Below are positions 1 through 10,468 of a stretch of DNA of 64,000 bases, piece by piece; the stretch's first letter is position 1; each line of letters opens with the position of its first letter. The position numbers and the translations under genes are program-made. The DNA is taken from contig NC_091671.1 of assembly GCF_042453785.1 (NCBI RefSeq), forward strand, positions 7,014,001 through 7,078,000, given 5' to 3'. A model generated the notes under the pieces. The model made no database searches. It had not been told where the DNA came from and saw only the letters and a program-made list of their open reading frames with translations. This DNA is from Malus domestica. Taxonomy: Eukaryota; Streptophyta; Magnoliopsida; Rosales; Rosaceae.

Positions 1-558
1 CATTACCTAAAGTGAAGTCCATCAAGCTTGAAAGTCTGCCAAAACTCAAGTATTTTTGTGGTGAAGCTTATACTTTGAAGTTGCCGTCTTTGGAGTTATT
101 GGAGTTTGATGACGTGCAAAACTTAAGCTTATTAGCTCCAAAGCTTATTGCCACACATCCCCGATTGCAAGTACGCACCGCGTTGGGAGTGGCTGAATGG
201 AAGGGGGACCTCAATGCCACTCTTAAGGAATATTTACGTCACAAGGTATGCTTTAATATAAGGTTTTTAATTTCCAATCATTTATGGCAAACACCACAAA
301 AAATTCGACAACAAATTTAGGCAAAGCATAATCAACAGTTCAGATTTAGTTTGACGAAAGTGTAATCAAAATTTAGTCAAAAACCATACACACACACACA
401 CACATATATGTATGTGCGTATGTGCACACTAGAGTGTATTTAGATATGTTTTTCTTCTTTTGAAAACTCAATTAGATCTCAAGAAAATATCTGCCTTTTA
501 TTTCTAACACAGGAAGGGTGAAGATGATGAAATCGAGAGGGAGGACGAACACAATTAA
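1..558 (+). CDS. CC-NB-LRR gene copy A, 3' end only (cut by window edge)
   Basis: This is the C-terminal LRR end of a CC-NB-LRR receptor. It matches the last part of copy B (from about 38163) and copy C (from about 60538), including the shared stretch PKLKYFCGEAYTLKLPSLELL. The long exon ends at 245 (CACAAG, then GTATGC). A 267-bp intron follows, with an acceptor CACAG ending at 512. Read straight through this splice, the protein gains only Glu-Gly and stops at 519-521. In the alternative phase used by copy B, the last exon would encode an acidic tail ending at 558 (TAA). A one-base difference near 211-213 (CTTAAGG against TTAAGG in copy B) explains the phase change. So copy A either lost its acidic tail or uses another splice site. 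The NB-ARC part lies outside the window, so function cannot be judged. Confidence 0.85.
388..404. repeat. (CA)n microsatellite in copy A last intron
   Basis: A short CA dinucleotide run followed by TATATGTATGTGCGTATGTG, inside the intron before the last exon of copy A. Copies B and C have only a short CATATATATG-like stretch at the corresponding place, so the expansion is specific to copy A. Confidence 0.8.
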
Positions 559-1020
559 TTGATCAAGCACAAAGGTTAACATGTCTCCATCTTCAACTTC
601 TTCTAGGCTTAGTAAAAACTGCTATTTTCGGAAACACATATACAATAAGCATAACCGTTTCAACTTATTTGAGTTTCAGTGATTTCTAATATTCTCCAAT
701 GCATGCAGAACAACAATTCAAAGAAGGTTGTGGCTTCAACAATTCGTTTACCATCTCATATGTACAAACCAATAAAATGTCATTTGTTGCATCAGACTTT
801 CATTCCAAAAATACTATTTATGTTGCTTATTTTATGCATGTATAATAAATTTCGAGTGTGATTGTTACTGTTTGTATCTAAGTTCGCATTATTAATGTAT
901 GTTTATTTGCACCAAGAAATGAGAAATGCTTATGTAAAAATAAATGAATAAGATTAAACAAGAAAAACTTTACGCTACTCAAACTTGCAAACACTCAAAC
1001 TACAAGCATTATGAATAAAC
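559..1020. other. 3' flank of CNL copy A
   Basis: Non-coding DNA homologous to the flanks after copies B (38815-39900) and C (61060-62160). The conserved blocks include a CACATATACAATAAGCAT motif near 635-655 and the stretch around 690-860. Copy A lacks the approximately 760-bp block that B and C carry between TAAAAACTG and CTATTTTC-like sequences. No gene is supported. Confidence 0.7.
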
Positions 1021-1500
1021 ACGGAATCAGGCTACGCAATTGCCTTCATCATAACATGATTTTGGCCCCCATTTTATAATTTCCTACCACATTTTCACAT
1101 TCTTTCCATGAATTTTATAATACATATGCAAAAGAGTTCAATCTAGGGGCTCCAAAAATATCACAGACAGAACAATTAACACAAATCGAATAAAAATTTG
1201 AAATCATGAATCGATCCCAAAACTGAAAGTTGAAATTTTTGAAAAGAACTTACATTGGAGGACAGCCCACCGGGACAGGATCATTTATACCTCTTGGGTC
1301 GAGAATATTGGCCGGAAAACCGCGGTGACCGTTTCTTTGATATGAAATTGAGGAAATTTGGCTACGGATCTGTAGAAACTAACTTGGGAGTTGGAAAGAG
1401 GATGGAAAGAGGAGTCTGGATATGTAATTTGACGGCCGTTGGTGACCCGTGGGCGAAAATAAACTTCATGCGAAAACAAGACCAGATTGAGGTAAGAAAG
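1021..1500 (-). repeat. Partial duplicate of the conserved antisense-leader flank block (A1)
   Basis: This stretch resembles 2336-2830 in the same flank and the matching blocks at 40330-40870 and 62640-63170. It is shorter, with an internal deletion after about 1140. On the minus strand it contains an AAT|GTAAGT donor-like site near 1250. Copy A therefore has two tandem versions of a block present once in copies B and C. The + strand open frame at 1255-1572 has no recognisable product and is probably incidental. Confidence 0.5.
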
Positions 1501-2335
1501 AAAAATACATACGCAGAAATAACATGTCAGTCAGGCAAGACAAGTAATTGCAACCATAACACAACACAATGAAGAAACATACCATGAGGATTTTGAACAA
1601 ACATAATGAAGTGTAACCAACAGCATACAAATATCAAAAATATAGAAAAGAATGCTATACAATCACTATAAGTGATTTCAAAGGCCATCTTCTATTTCTG
1701 TTTCTGGAAAAAAGTCATGTCGTCAAGATGTCATTCCATTTCCTTACCATGATGAGTAACATGATATTTGAACTTGCTTGCATTCAGAGATCAAACATGG
1801 TGGGGTTATAGAGCAGGTGGAGATGTTTTTTCTCTATCCTCAATCAAAATATCAATGTCTCCCTCCTCCCTCGATCACTGTCTTTATTTGTGTGTCAGTT
1901 TCAAGCAATGGCTTTGCTGAACGAGAGAGGGAGAGGGGAAGGAGTTCCCAAGCAAATTATGAGGAGGGTGGTGGGGGCAGACTGCTCCGATCACAGATAT
2001 ATTTCAAGGATCACAATTAAAGACTTGCAATCTTTTATGGCTGCCAGTTGTGGGACACTCGCAGTCAGACACACACAGATGGAGACAAAACACAAGCAAG
2101 ACTTGTAAAAGACTTTGAATTAGAATTAGTAAATTTGTGTGTGTAGGGGTGGCTCTGTATGGGGTTCCAAACTGAAAATGGAATTTCGAATCCCAAATCG
2201 AAAATTTTCAAAACGAGAATTTGAAAACCAATCTTGAATCAAAATTTCGGTATTCCTAATTTTCGGGATTCACAAAATGTTTTCGATATCAGGATGCGTC
2301 GGGATTGAATTTTGGGTTTTGGGCTGAAATTTGAG
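1501..2335. other. Insertion specific to the copy A flank, no gene recognised
   Basis: DNA between the two duplicated flank blocks of copy A with no counterpart after copies B or C. It has a short GA-rich run near 1925-1945 and, at 2140-2335, a run of GAATTTCGAATCCC-like text resembling decayed transposon sequence. Short open frames on both strands show no domain. No inverted repeats or target duplications could be defined. Confidence 0.4.
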
Positions 2336-2975
2336 TTCATCATAACATGATTTTGGCCCCATTTTCTAATTTCCTACCACATTTTCACATTCTTTCCATG
2401 AATTTTATAATACCTATGCAAAAGAGTTCATTCATTGCCTATTTCAAAACAATACAAGGTTCTACAGAGTTCAATCCCACATCATGTTATAGACATGCTT
2501 CAACTACAGAGTGCAATACCAGAAGTCTCATCTCCGACATTCATACAGAATATCGAATAAAAATTCGAAATCAAAAATCAATCCCAAAACTGAAAGTTGA
2601 GATTTTAGAAAAATAACTTACATTGGAGAACAGCCCACGAGAAGAGGATCATTTCTACCACTTGGGTCGAGCTCCAATTCCGGCGATATGGCCGGAAGTT
2701 GGCCGGAAACCCTGGGTCACCGTTTCTTAAATTTGAAGTTGAGGAAAATCGCCTACGAATTTATAGAAACCAACTTGGGGATTGGATAAAGGACGGCAAG
2801 AGCATTCTGGATGTGTAGTTTGAGAGCCTTTGGTGACACGTGGACGACAGAGCTCTTGCGCCGGCACTCGGCAGTCGTCGGCTTGCTGTTTAATGGGCTC
2901 CTGTTGCGGCTCAAAAGACGAGGAGGAGAGAGGATACGGGAGGAGGAGAGAAAATGGGTTTCTCACACTTTTTAC
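2336..2975 (-). other. Conserved flank block A2: antisense leader-like sequence
   Basis: Homologous to 40330-41000 and 62640-63300. Read on the minus strand it runs from a CTCCTCCTCCCG-rich, C/T-rich start (about 2960) to a conserved TTCTCCAAT|GTAAGT donor-like site (about 2620), then an AT-rich stretch. This resembles a plant 5' leader exon and first intron. The possible minus-strand frame at 2727-2966 differs between copies and is interrupted, so a non-coding leader or a decayed first exon is more likely than a protein. The acceptor region present in the B block is deleted here. Confidence 0.4.
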
Positions 2976-3189
2976 ATCTTAATTCTTTTCCGTATTTTTT
3001 TTTATAGAATATACGATATTATCTATCACCAAAATTGATTTTGGTATGTGAGATGAGGTGGAATACGTTTTAATGATAATTGTGGTTAGAAATAATATAA
3101 TTTAAATTTATATATGATAATAATTGAATATAAAATTTCTTACTTACGAGTTATAAATAAAAAAAATACCATTAATTTTACTTTTAATC

Positions 3190-3350
3190 TAAATAAAAAG
3201 AAACAAAATGAAAAGGAAAAGAAATAAAATAATTTGAAATAGAAATGAAAAATAAAGGTTAACTGACAGAGCCCACCATGATTTGCTGGATTTTGCAATA
3301 TGGCATCCATGATTTGCAGAGCCCACCATCGCAAAGAAGGAAAATTTGGA
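3190..3350. repeat. Flank segment matching both sides of the MULE insertion in copy B; paralogous empty site
   Basis: The sequence around 3225-3275 (GAAATAGAAATGAAAAATAAAGG) matches copy B flank sequence on either side of the Mutator-like element at 41421-46105. It carries neither the element nor a duplicated AAAAATTAA. The stretch 3285-3345 (GATTTTGCAATATGGCATCC) matches 46306-46360 on the far side of that element. It therefore records the pre-insertion state. Confidence 0.75.
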
Positions 3351-3419
3351 AAGCTCAATCCTTGTCTTTTTCTTATGTAAGTGTCGTTTTAGTGAACCGA
3401 ATGTTCCGATTCCAACATC

Positions 3420-4640
3420 CAAAATACCGCAATGTGAATTTTTTTCATACTACAATTGGATTGTATCTTAAAATTATGAAGTTTTGGAGCATTGGTCACG
3501 CCATCAAGCTCCTTTGTGTTGGATTTCGTTAGAGATCGTAATTAATCCATTTCCTTTTTTGTGTCTCCCTCCAAAACCTTAAATTGAAACATGAACTCCC
3601 TAGCAAATAAGAGCCCAATTTGACAACCAAAATCTTCATCGTTCGAGCATCAATGTTCTCTTAAATTCGCTGCGAGCAAACCACCATGAAATCTCCTTCA
3701 TGTGCATCTCATAAAATTAGAACAATGCAGGGAAGATTAGTGTGGCTCCTAAGCTAGGATTACACTTATGAATCGCAAAATAATTCCTCCTCCACTCTTT
3801 GATTCTCTCTTTCACTGGCTAACAATATTTTACTCTACCGTTTCACCCCTAAGTAAGAAATAGCATCTTTTTGAAAATTTCACATTTGACCTTAATTTAT
3901 CTCTTTTGCACTATTTGACTGAACGACAAATTTTGATTGTCTAAATATTTATATCAAACTACAAATAATATTGATATTATATATTAATAACGTAACTGGA
4001 ATTGTAGTACCCAACATATCTATCTTGAAATAAATTTTGTTGTCTATGAAGCGGCCTACTCGACTCTCTCTTGTACTCTTTAGTCCAGTCCATTTTGAGT
4101 TTGTGTAAATAGATCATTGTTTAACAATTGACATTCAATATTGTGATTTAGTGGTATTCATCATCACTTGTAAGTGAGAGATATTAGGTTTGAATCTTGG
4201 AGTGACGAGTTTGTGTAATCATTGTATTAAAGAAAAAAAATATTTTTGGTCGGACAAAAACACAAAAATGCCCTTAAAGCCCAAAGTGCCCCCACTACCC
4301 TATCACTGCCTGCAAGTTCTTTCCTCGCCTTTGTTTCCCTCCCTTTCTCCCTCTCAGACATTTGAGGACTCAAAAACTCTTTTAACTCTCTTCTTCTCAC
4401 TCTCAAATGTCACCCTTTCTCAATCATACGCACGCCCAGTGATCTCTGAAGCACCAATTTCTCTTCCCTTTGGCTCTCTGCATCTCACCAGAGGTAAAAA
4501 GCCCCTGGTTTTTTTATATTTTTTATTTTATTTTATTTTTATACTTTTTCCTCAGTAAATTTAATCCAATGGATTTTTCGTGTACCCTTGCAGTAATACA
4601 GGAAGATTTTGTAGTATTTCTGGTTGTTGGATGATACTGG
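3420..4640. other. Unassigned AT-rich region
   Basis: No gene is supported. Pieces such as 4140-4215 (a GTGATTTAGTGG...GGTTTGAATCTTGG pattern) resemble a common dispersed plant repeat. The C/T-rich stretch 4310-4490 resembles an untranslated leader, and it lies directly upstream of the hAT-like pseudogene that begins near 4722. It could be the leader of that gene, but this is not proven. Confidence 0.35.
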
Positions 4641-4721
4641 AATAATTATTGGGATTTTGAAGAATTTCTGGTTCGTATGATATATTTGCTAAAAGACCCA
4701 AAATTTTGAAGCAGAGCGGCC

Positions 4722-5832
4722 ATGGAAAGGTGTTTGAAAAGAAAATCATATGATGAGTCAATGGAGTCGTCATCGTCTCCGAAGGAGAATGACAAAAGCT
4801 CGAAACAAGCTTGCGTCGAAATCAACTTGGAAGGTCTTCCTGTTGATGCCTTGCTGCGCACTCGAATTTGGGATTAGCATCCAAATGTTCGAGTTCGAGA
4901 GCAAGTTCGAGGAGTATATATGCAAAAAGGTCATTTTCAGACTCCAGACCAGGACTTCCCCCACAAGAATACTAGTGGGGGACCGAGAAGGTTTATATCT
5001 GCTTGGTTTATGAGTTTCTGACTGGTTGGAAGATAGTATAGCGAAAGATGCTTCATGTTGTCTATGCTGTTATCTGTTTAAGCTAAATACAGGAGAGCAA
5101 GCCTGCGGTGATTGCTTTGTTAGTAAAGGGTTTTGAAATTGGAAGAAGGAAAGGTTGGAGGGTCATGTTGGAGGACGGAATAGCGCCCTCAACCAAGCTT
5201 GGAGAACCTATGATGCTTTATTAAAGCAACACCAAGCACGAAAGGAATGTAAAACTATATTAGGTGTATCAATTGTTTGTATGAGGTTTCTCTTGCATCA
5301 AGGGCTTATATATTGCGGAGACGATGAATATGAAGGTTCAAATGATGAAGGAGTTTTTCCTGGACTCTGGAATTTCCAATGTGGTCGCCACGAAGAGTTA
5401 AAAGCTGTCACATTGAGAAATCATCCTTTAGGTCTGAAGTTGGCTTCACTTGATACTCAGAAGGACATCATAATTGTTTTTTCAATGGAAATATCAATGC
5501 AATCGTTAAAGATATTGGTAGTTCGCACTTTTCCAATCTTATCGATGAGCGTCATGACTTGTTTTCAATGAAGCAATTGGCCATTGTAATACGTTTTGTG
5601 GATAAAGGTCAAGTGATTGAGCATTTTTTTATGCATTGTGCAAGCCACTGATAATACTGCTGACTCACTTAAGGTGGCTATTGATGATTTCTTTTCTACC
5701 CATGGATTAAGCATGTCAAAGCTAGGGGACAAGTAATATGCTTGGTGAGTTGAATAGTATTAACTATTAAGACAATTATAATGAAGGAGAATGAGTGTGC
5801 ATTTTACGTTCGTTACTTTGCTCACGGCAGCG
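4722..5832 (+). pseudogene. hAT-type TTF zinc-finger / DUF4371 transposase-like gene, N-terminal half
   Basis: Starting at ATG 4722, the translated pieces in changing frames give the hallmarks of the plant TTF-type zinc-finger, DUF4371 hAT-like proteins (also annotated as zinc finger MYM-type 1-like). These are an acidic/Ser-rich start, LEGLPVDALLRTRIWD, then HPN-VR-QVRG-Y-QKG, GGPRRFISAWF, DWLEDSIAKDASCCLCYLF, LEGHVGGRNSALNQAWR, CMRFLLHQGL, HFSNLIDERHDLFSMKQLA, and finally KENECAFYV followed by FAH near 5790-5825. A TAG at 4876 and several frameshifts, for example near 5010 and 5640-5760, break it. The dimerisation C-terminus is missing here; related fragments lie at 19569-20174 and 20480-20625. 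In the family this is a transposase relative. Here it is a relic. Confidence 0.75.
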
Positions 5833-6690
5833 AGAGACACGAATTTCGCTTTATTTACGAGCTTGCCACCGGGCTGATTTCAGCCCAAATTTTGCTTTAT
5901 TTACAAGATTGCCATTGGGCTTAAGAACGGGTTTCCAGTCTTTCGGTTGGATCCGGGCTTTGACTTGGGGAGAGAGAGGGAATGGGGGCAGAAGGGTTGA
6001 CGCCGGGTTGGATGGAGAGGTTCGCCAGGATTTGGGGGAGAGGATTTTCGGCATGGAGGTGCGGGTGGGTGTGCCTGTGGCTGATGCATCGGTCAGAGGG
6101 TTGTTGGGGGAGGAGAGGAGGGGCACAGAGTGATTGACAGATTGGAGAGAGATGGGAGCTACGAGTTTCGACTAAAAGAGAGAGATTTAGTTAGGTCCTC
6201 TGCCAGGACCTATGACATTTTCTCCAATTTTAGAGAGAGAGAGAGAGAGGAGAAAGCATGGCTGTGTCCATTTTTTGGGGTTAATGGGTTACCGCACAGG
6301 GTCGGTGAGGAGAGAATGGCAGAGGGAGGTATGGGAGGGAATGTTGTAATCCCCTTTTCTTCCCTCTTTTTCTCTCCCGACTCTATCTCTGTAACCATCC
6401 CTCCCTTTTCTCACTCTATAATTTCCCTCAAATCCCCCGCCGATTCTCTCTCTCGCCATTCTCAGTCTCGACAGCCGCGAATCCTTACAGCTCCATGCTC
6501 CGCCTCCAGATTCGTCGAGATGAGAGCCCCAAGACCGTCGCCTGCACCACCGTCTCAGAAAAGTAAGCCAAAATCTCGCGAGAATCAGGCTGCACACGAG
6601 CGGATCCAAAGGCCAAACCCGATCTTGAAGTCGACACATCCAGAGGTAAAAATTTCTCATCTTCGATTTCATATATGTTGTTAGATTAAA
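5833..6690 (+). other. GC-rich region, possible gene 5' end and first exon
   Basis: This stretch is clearly more GC-rich than its surroundings. It contains a (GA)n run (6233-6251), then a C/T-rich leader-like tract (6350-6480), a CTATAATTTCCC element near 6415, and an open frame with ATG at 6521 (MRAPRPSPAPPSQKSK...) ending at a plausible donor CCAGAG|GTAAAA near 6646. Another ATG frame (MLRLQIRRDESPKTVAC) overlaps it. I do not recognise the product. It may be the captured or decayed 5' end of a host gene. No downstream exons were identified. Confidence 0.3.
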
Positions 6691-7570
6691 AGGGAAAATA
6701 TGAGAACTAACTCAAGCAAATGTTCTGGATGTAAGCTAAAAGATCAATTTAACTTTTCTTCCCTGTCAATTTAGTGCTTTTTTCTTTTCTTATTACTTTT
6801 AGGAGTTAATTTTGGAGATATATTATTACTAACAAATTTAATGTTGCCTCTGTCATATTTTTTGCTGAAGATTTCTTTTTTGAAAACCGTATGCCATGAC
6901 AAAATAAATTTACAAATTGCTAATTTTTCTGTTTTGTATAAAAAAATCTTTGTTCACTCTACCTGAATAGGTACACTTGACTGAGAAGGAAAGTCTTTTC
7001 ATATTAAATCCATGTTAGCCTGACTGCTGCCACCCTGGAACCATCGCTCTTCGGTAAGTTTTCAACACAATATAGTTCAAATCCTCTTAACCATGTTCTT
7101 GAATTTTACTATATGTATCATGTTCTTTGCATTTCATTATCTGAACTCTGTTATTTGAATTTGGTTACCTGAATCGTGCGGCCAGTGGCTTTGTATGGCT
7201 AACTGGTGTGATTTGGGAGTGTTTTTAGTCAATGGGAGACAGGGGACAAATGTGTGGACAGCGAAGTCAAGTGGGATTAGGAATTTAGGATAGTAGAATT
7301 TTTGCTAATTTATGGGATTAGAAGTCTTCCTTTATTTTTGTCTTGGTGTGATCAATTGTAACAAAGAATTTTCATTAAAATTGAGGTAGTGAACCAACGA
7401 ATTTTCAACTTTTGTTTATCTACAGTCGTCTCCATTGTCTTGGTATTGGACCAAGCATGAAATCCCAAGCACTATATCACCACAAAGCAAGCAAGCTGAA
7501 AAGCAATCCAACAAACCCTTTTTCCAGAAACACTTAACAGAACCTTTCTATGGGTTAATTGTTGTTTCAA
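6691..7570. other. Unassigned stretch before the beta-galactosidase-like exon
   Basis: AT-rich, intron-like sequence without a supported gene. A donor-like CGGTAAGT occurs near 7051. The text immediately before 7580 ends in a pyrimidine-rich acceptor (TTATACCAG), consistent with the end of an intron. Confidence 0.3.
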
Positions 7571-7580
7571 TTATACCAGA

Positions 7581-7725
7581 TTGAAAACGAGTATGGAACC
7601 ATTGATCAAGCATACGGGGCTGTTGTCCAAACCTATATTAAGTGGGGAGCAAGCATGACTGTTTGTCTTTAAATACAGGGTGCCCTGGGTCAAGTGGCAA
7701 CAAAAAGATGCTCATGCATCCGTAA
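7581..7725 (+). pseudogene. Beta-galactosidase (GH35) exon fragment
   Basis: Directly after an acceptor-like TTATACCAG, the sequence reads IENEYGTIDQAYGAVVQTY then IKWGASMTV, followed by an interruption near 7668-7676. It resumes as GVPWVKWQQKDAHASVM. In plant glycoside hydrolase family 35 enzymes the conserved text is IENEYG..., with the catalytic acid/base Glu in this motif, followed by IKWAA.. and GVPWVMCQQ.DAP. The exon boundary before IENEYG is also typical of the family as I recall it. The rest of an approximately 800-residue enzyme is absent, so this is a captured or relict exon and not a gene. Confidence 0.7.
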
Positions 7726-8394
7726 TGAGGCTTTTGTAGTCAGTTTTCATTTGCATTGTATTGACTTTGACCTTTTTTATCAAAGTCCAATAGCAATAGG
7801 TGCAGTAATTCTCAAACCCTAATTTGTTAGCCAACATCCCAAGCCCCGTTACAACCTTTGACTTCAATTTTGAGTGTTATGTGTCTCAATTTGTGGAGTT
7901 TGAATTTGGTATGAGCATATGGTGTCACTGGTTCTCGCGTCTAAGTAGTAGCATTCCATTCATGAGATCATATCTAAACATGCTTATTAACTCCAGAAAT
8001 TGCTTTCTTGGTAATACATATATGTGAGCATTCGTTTTCATATCTACATCAATCTTCTCACATATAACTAGCATAGGGTGTGTGGTTAGAAAATCTGAGT
8101 GAAAATTGAGTGCATATCTTGTAAGGAATTGAGCGAATTCTCTAAGGCATGTTCTTACATTCAAAACATTGTTTTAATTGATTAATGTGAACAAGTAAGT
8201 AGTGACTATGATTAAGTATGTGCTTAAGTGTAGAGATGACTCAAATCTGTGGGGATGATGATCTTTAACATGTCATGTGCTTTGGAAATCCCTGAGGCAA
8301 ATGTTGGAAGGTTTAGGTTGTGTTTTATTTGTTTTGTTTTGTTTTATTTCTTTGTTTTGCTCGAGGACTAGCAAAAGCTAAGTGTGGGGGAATT
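7726..8394 (+). mobile_element. 3' internal part of a Ty3/gypsy-like LTR retrotransposon
   Basis: Non-coding sequence ending in CTCGAGGACTAGCAAAAGC then AAGTGTGGGGGAATT (about 8360-8394), a polypurine-tract arrangement typical of the 3' end of plant Athila/Tat-type gypsy elements. It directly precedes a long LTR. No gag or pol is visible and no 5' LTR was found, so the element is truncated on its left. The exact left boundary is unknown and may lie anywhere between the beta-galactosidase fragment and about 7800. Confidence 0.5.
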
Positions 8395-10468
8395 TGATAG
8401 GAGCATATTTATGCGACTTAATTGGCTTGTTCTCGTGCATTTACGTTATGTTTCCTTAGTTATTTTAGTGTTTAAAGTCACTTTTGTGTGTTTTCAGATT
8501 CCAAAGCCAAAGTGTGCAAAATGATGTAATTTGGAGCCTTTTGGAGCAAAAGGAATGGATGAATGGAAGACTTGAAGACATTAGGATTCCTAATTGACGA
8601 AGGATTCCTAATTGAAGAAGGATTCCTAATTGAAGATGGATTCCTAATCACATGAGGATTCCTACTTGAAGTAGGAAAGTTAAGCCAAGGTTTCCTACTT
8701 TGGTTTGATTTTTCCTAAATGTCCCTAAAAGTTCCAGCCACTTTGAAGACCTCATACACACTTTAGGACATAAAACAAAGATTCCTTGCACCATTCAAGG
8801 TAGTGCCGCACCTCACATACCCTTTCCACACTTTCCCTAACCCTTATCTTCCTTGCCGTGCAAAAGAAAGCCCACCTTCCCTATTTCCTTGCATTTAAAC
8901 CACATTCCCTTTTAGTTTAAGGAGTGCCGCATATTTCCTTGCCTTTCCCTTAGTTTTTGACCTTGTTTTCCTTTTCCCTCTAGGTTGTGACTTAAATATT
9001 TGTTACTTAAAATATTTCCTAGCCTAAAAACATTCTAAACTTTCTGAATAAATACCCTAGCCGCACCTCTAGTCAATTTCCCTTAAGTTTCTGATTTTTG
9101 TTTCCTAATTCTAGAAGCTTTAAACTTAATTCCTGATTACCTAATTAGCCTAGGGTTTTTAATGTCCTAATCCCTTTAAATAAACATCCTTGTGCAGCCA
9201 CAAACAGCCCCATTCATCCAGAAACTCATCATTCACGCCAGAAACTGAACTCCATCTTCAACAGCCCCATTCCTTCACCATTCACCATATTTTCTGACCC
9301 AAAACCACCCTAGCCGCACCACCCATCAACCCTAAACACTTCCATACGTCCCCCATCCATTCTACATCATTCAATAACCCAAGAAACCACCAACATCCAA
9401 TCTGCCGCAAGCAAGGAAAGGGGACAGATTCACTCAATTGTTTGGCTCTTCATTCTGAGTTGTTGAACAATTTTAGGTGTATTCTATCTTATATTTCAAT
9501 GTCTAATTCATGTAATCTTTGTTTTGCTTTAAGTATGATTGGCTAAATTCGTTTTGGCTAAGGGTGTATTCAAAACCATGATTATATATGTGAAATAAGT
9601 TAATTACTTTCAGTTATCGTTGCATAAGTCGTGAATACAATTTGCTTAACCGTTTGATTTAGAACTTATTCTTGTATGTTGATTGAAAGTGCACGCTTAA
9701 TTTGCATGCTTGAATTTGGTGCTAGGATATAAGTTTGTTTCACCTAATCGTTATGAATTTATATTCGCAAGTAGTGAAGATCGCTAGTCACGATCGTAAG
9801 TAGATTCCTGGCAAGAGTATCATGTTTTTCATAGTTATGAATGCCTTGTCGATGCTTATGATTTCCACATAACGTAATGATTCTAACTTGTATCTTTATC
9901 ATGCTATTCATATAGAGAACTTGTTAGGAATAATTTGTTTGCGATGCATATTCATCCAATTCAATGATTCTAGGGAAATCTGAAGGTTAATTTAAGCGGA
10001 CCTAATTAACTTGGAGTGTCGAGGTTCACAACTTATTAAATTGATAACTGGAAATCGATTTACGTTGCATATATTTCATGTGTGGAGAAGAACCCCTTAG
10101 CTATTCCATCATCCATTGATTCATCACAATTTTGTCTTACAATCTGTTTTCTTTTTCAATCTGCCCATTTAATTATTTTCGTCCAAAATCAATCCCACCT
10201 TATTTCTTTGAGTCATATTAACTAGAACTTGTCTTAGAATATGTTTTTAGGTGTTTTAGGTCATTAGAAAACCAAAATTCGTCCAATTTGTGTTAGAGTC
10301 CCAAAACTGCCTAGAAAGTGGTTTTTAGGCAGTTTTGAGTGTTTGTTTGCTGTTTTGAGTCTTTTGATTTGTTTTAGTGTTTTAGAGTTTAGTTTTGCAT
10401 TCTTTGAGTCTAGTTTAGTATTTTAAACTTTGTTTTACATATTTGAGTCAGTTTAGAGTGTTTTAGCA
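8395..10468 (+). mobile_element. Long (about 2.07 kb) 3' LTR of a gypsy-like element
   Basis: It begins TGATAGGAGCATA right after the polypurine tract and ends TTTTAGCA, giving TG...CA ends. At 10469 the sequence changes abruptly to the minus-strand copia coding sequence, which fixes the right boundary. The length, an AT-rich body with TTTAAATAAACATCC near 9174 and the 18-bp repeat cluster at 8583-8672 all fit a large non-coding LTR. No ORF of note lies within it. No target duplication can be tested because the other LTR is absent. Confidence 0.6.
8583..8672 (+). repeat. 18-bp minisatellite, five units, inside the LTR
   Basis: Five consecutive 18-bp units beginning AGGATTCCTAATTGAAGA, with variants (GACGA, a TGGATT...CACATG unit, and a CTACTTGAAGT unit). 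The array is exactly 90 bp. It lies upstream of the presumed promoter region of the LTR, where short repeats often occur in plant LTRs. Confidence 0.85.

Noticed and set aside
1255..1572. A protein gene in the copy A flank
   Set aside because: The homologous blocks in B and C do not keep this frame; no domain is recognised.
5795..6684. A complete host gene in the GC-rich region
   Set aside because: Leader-like composition and one possible exon are visible, but no recognisable product and no downstream exons.
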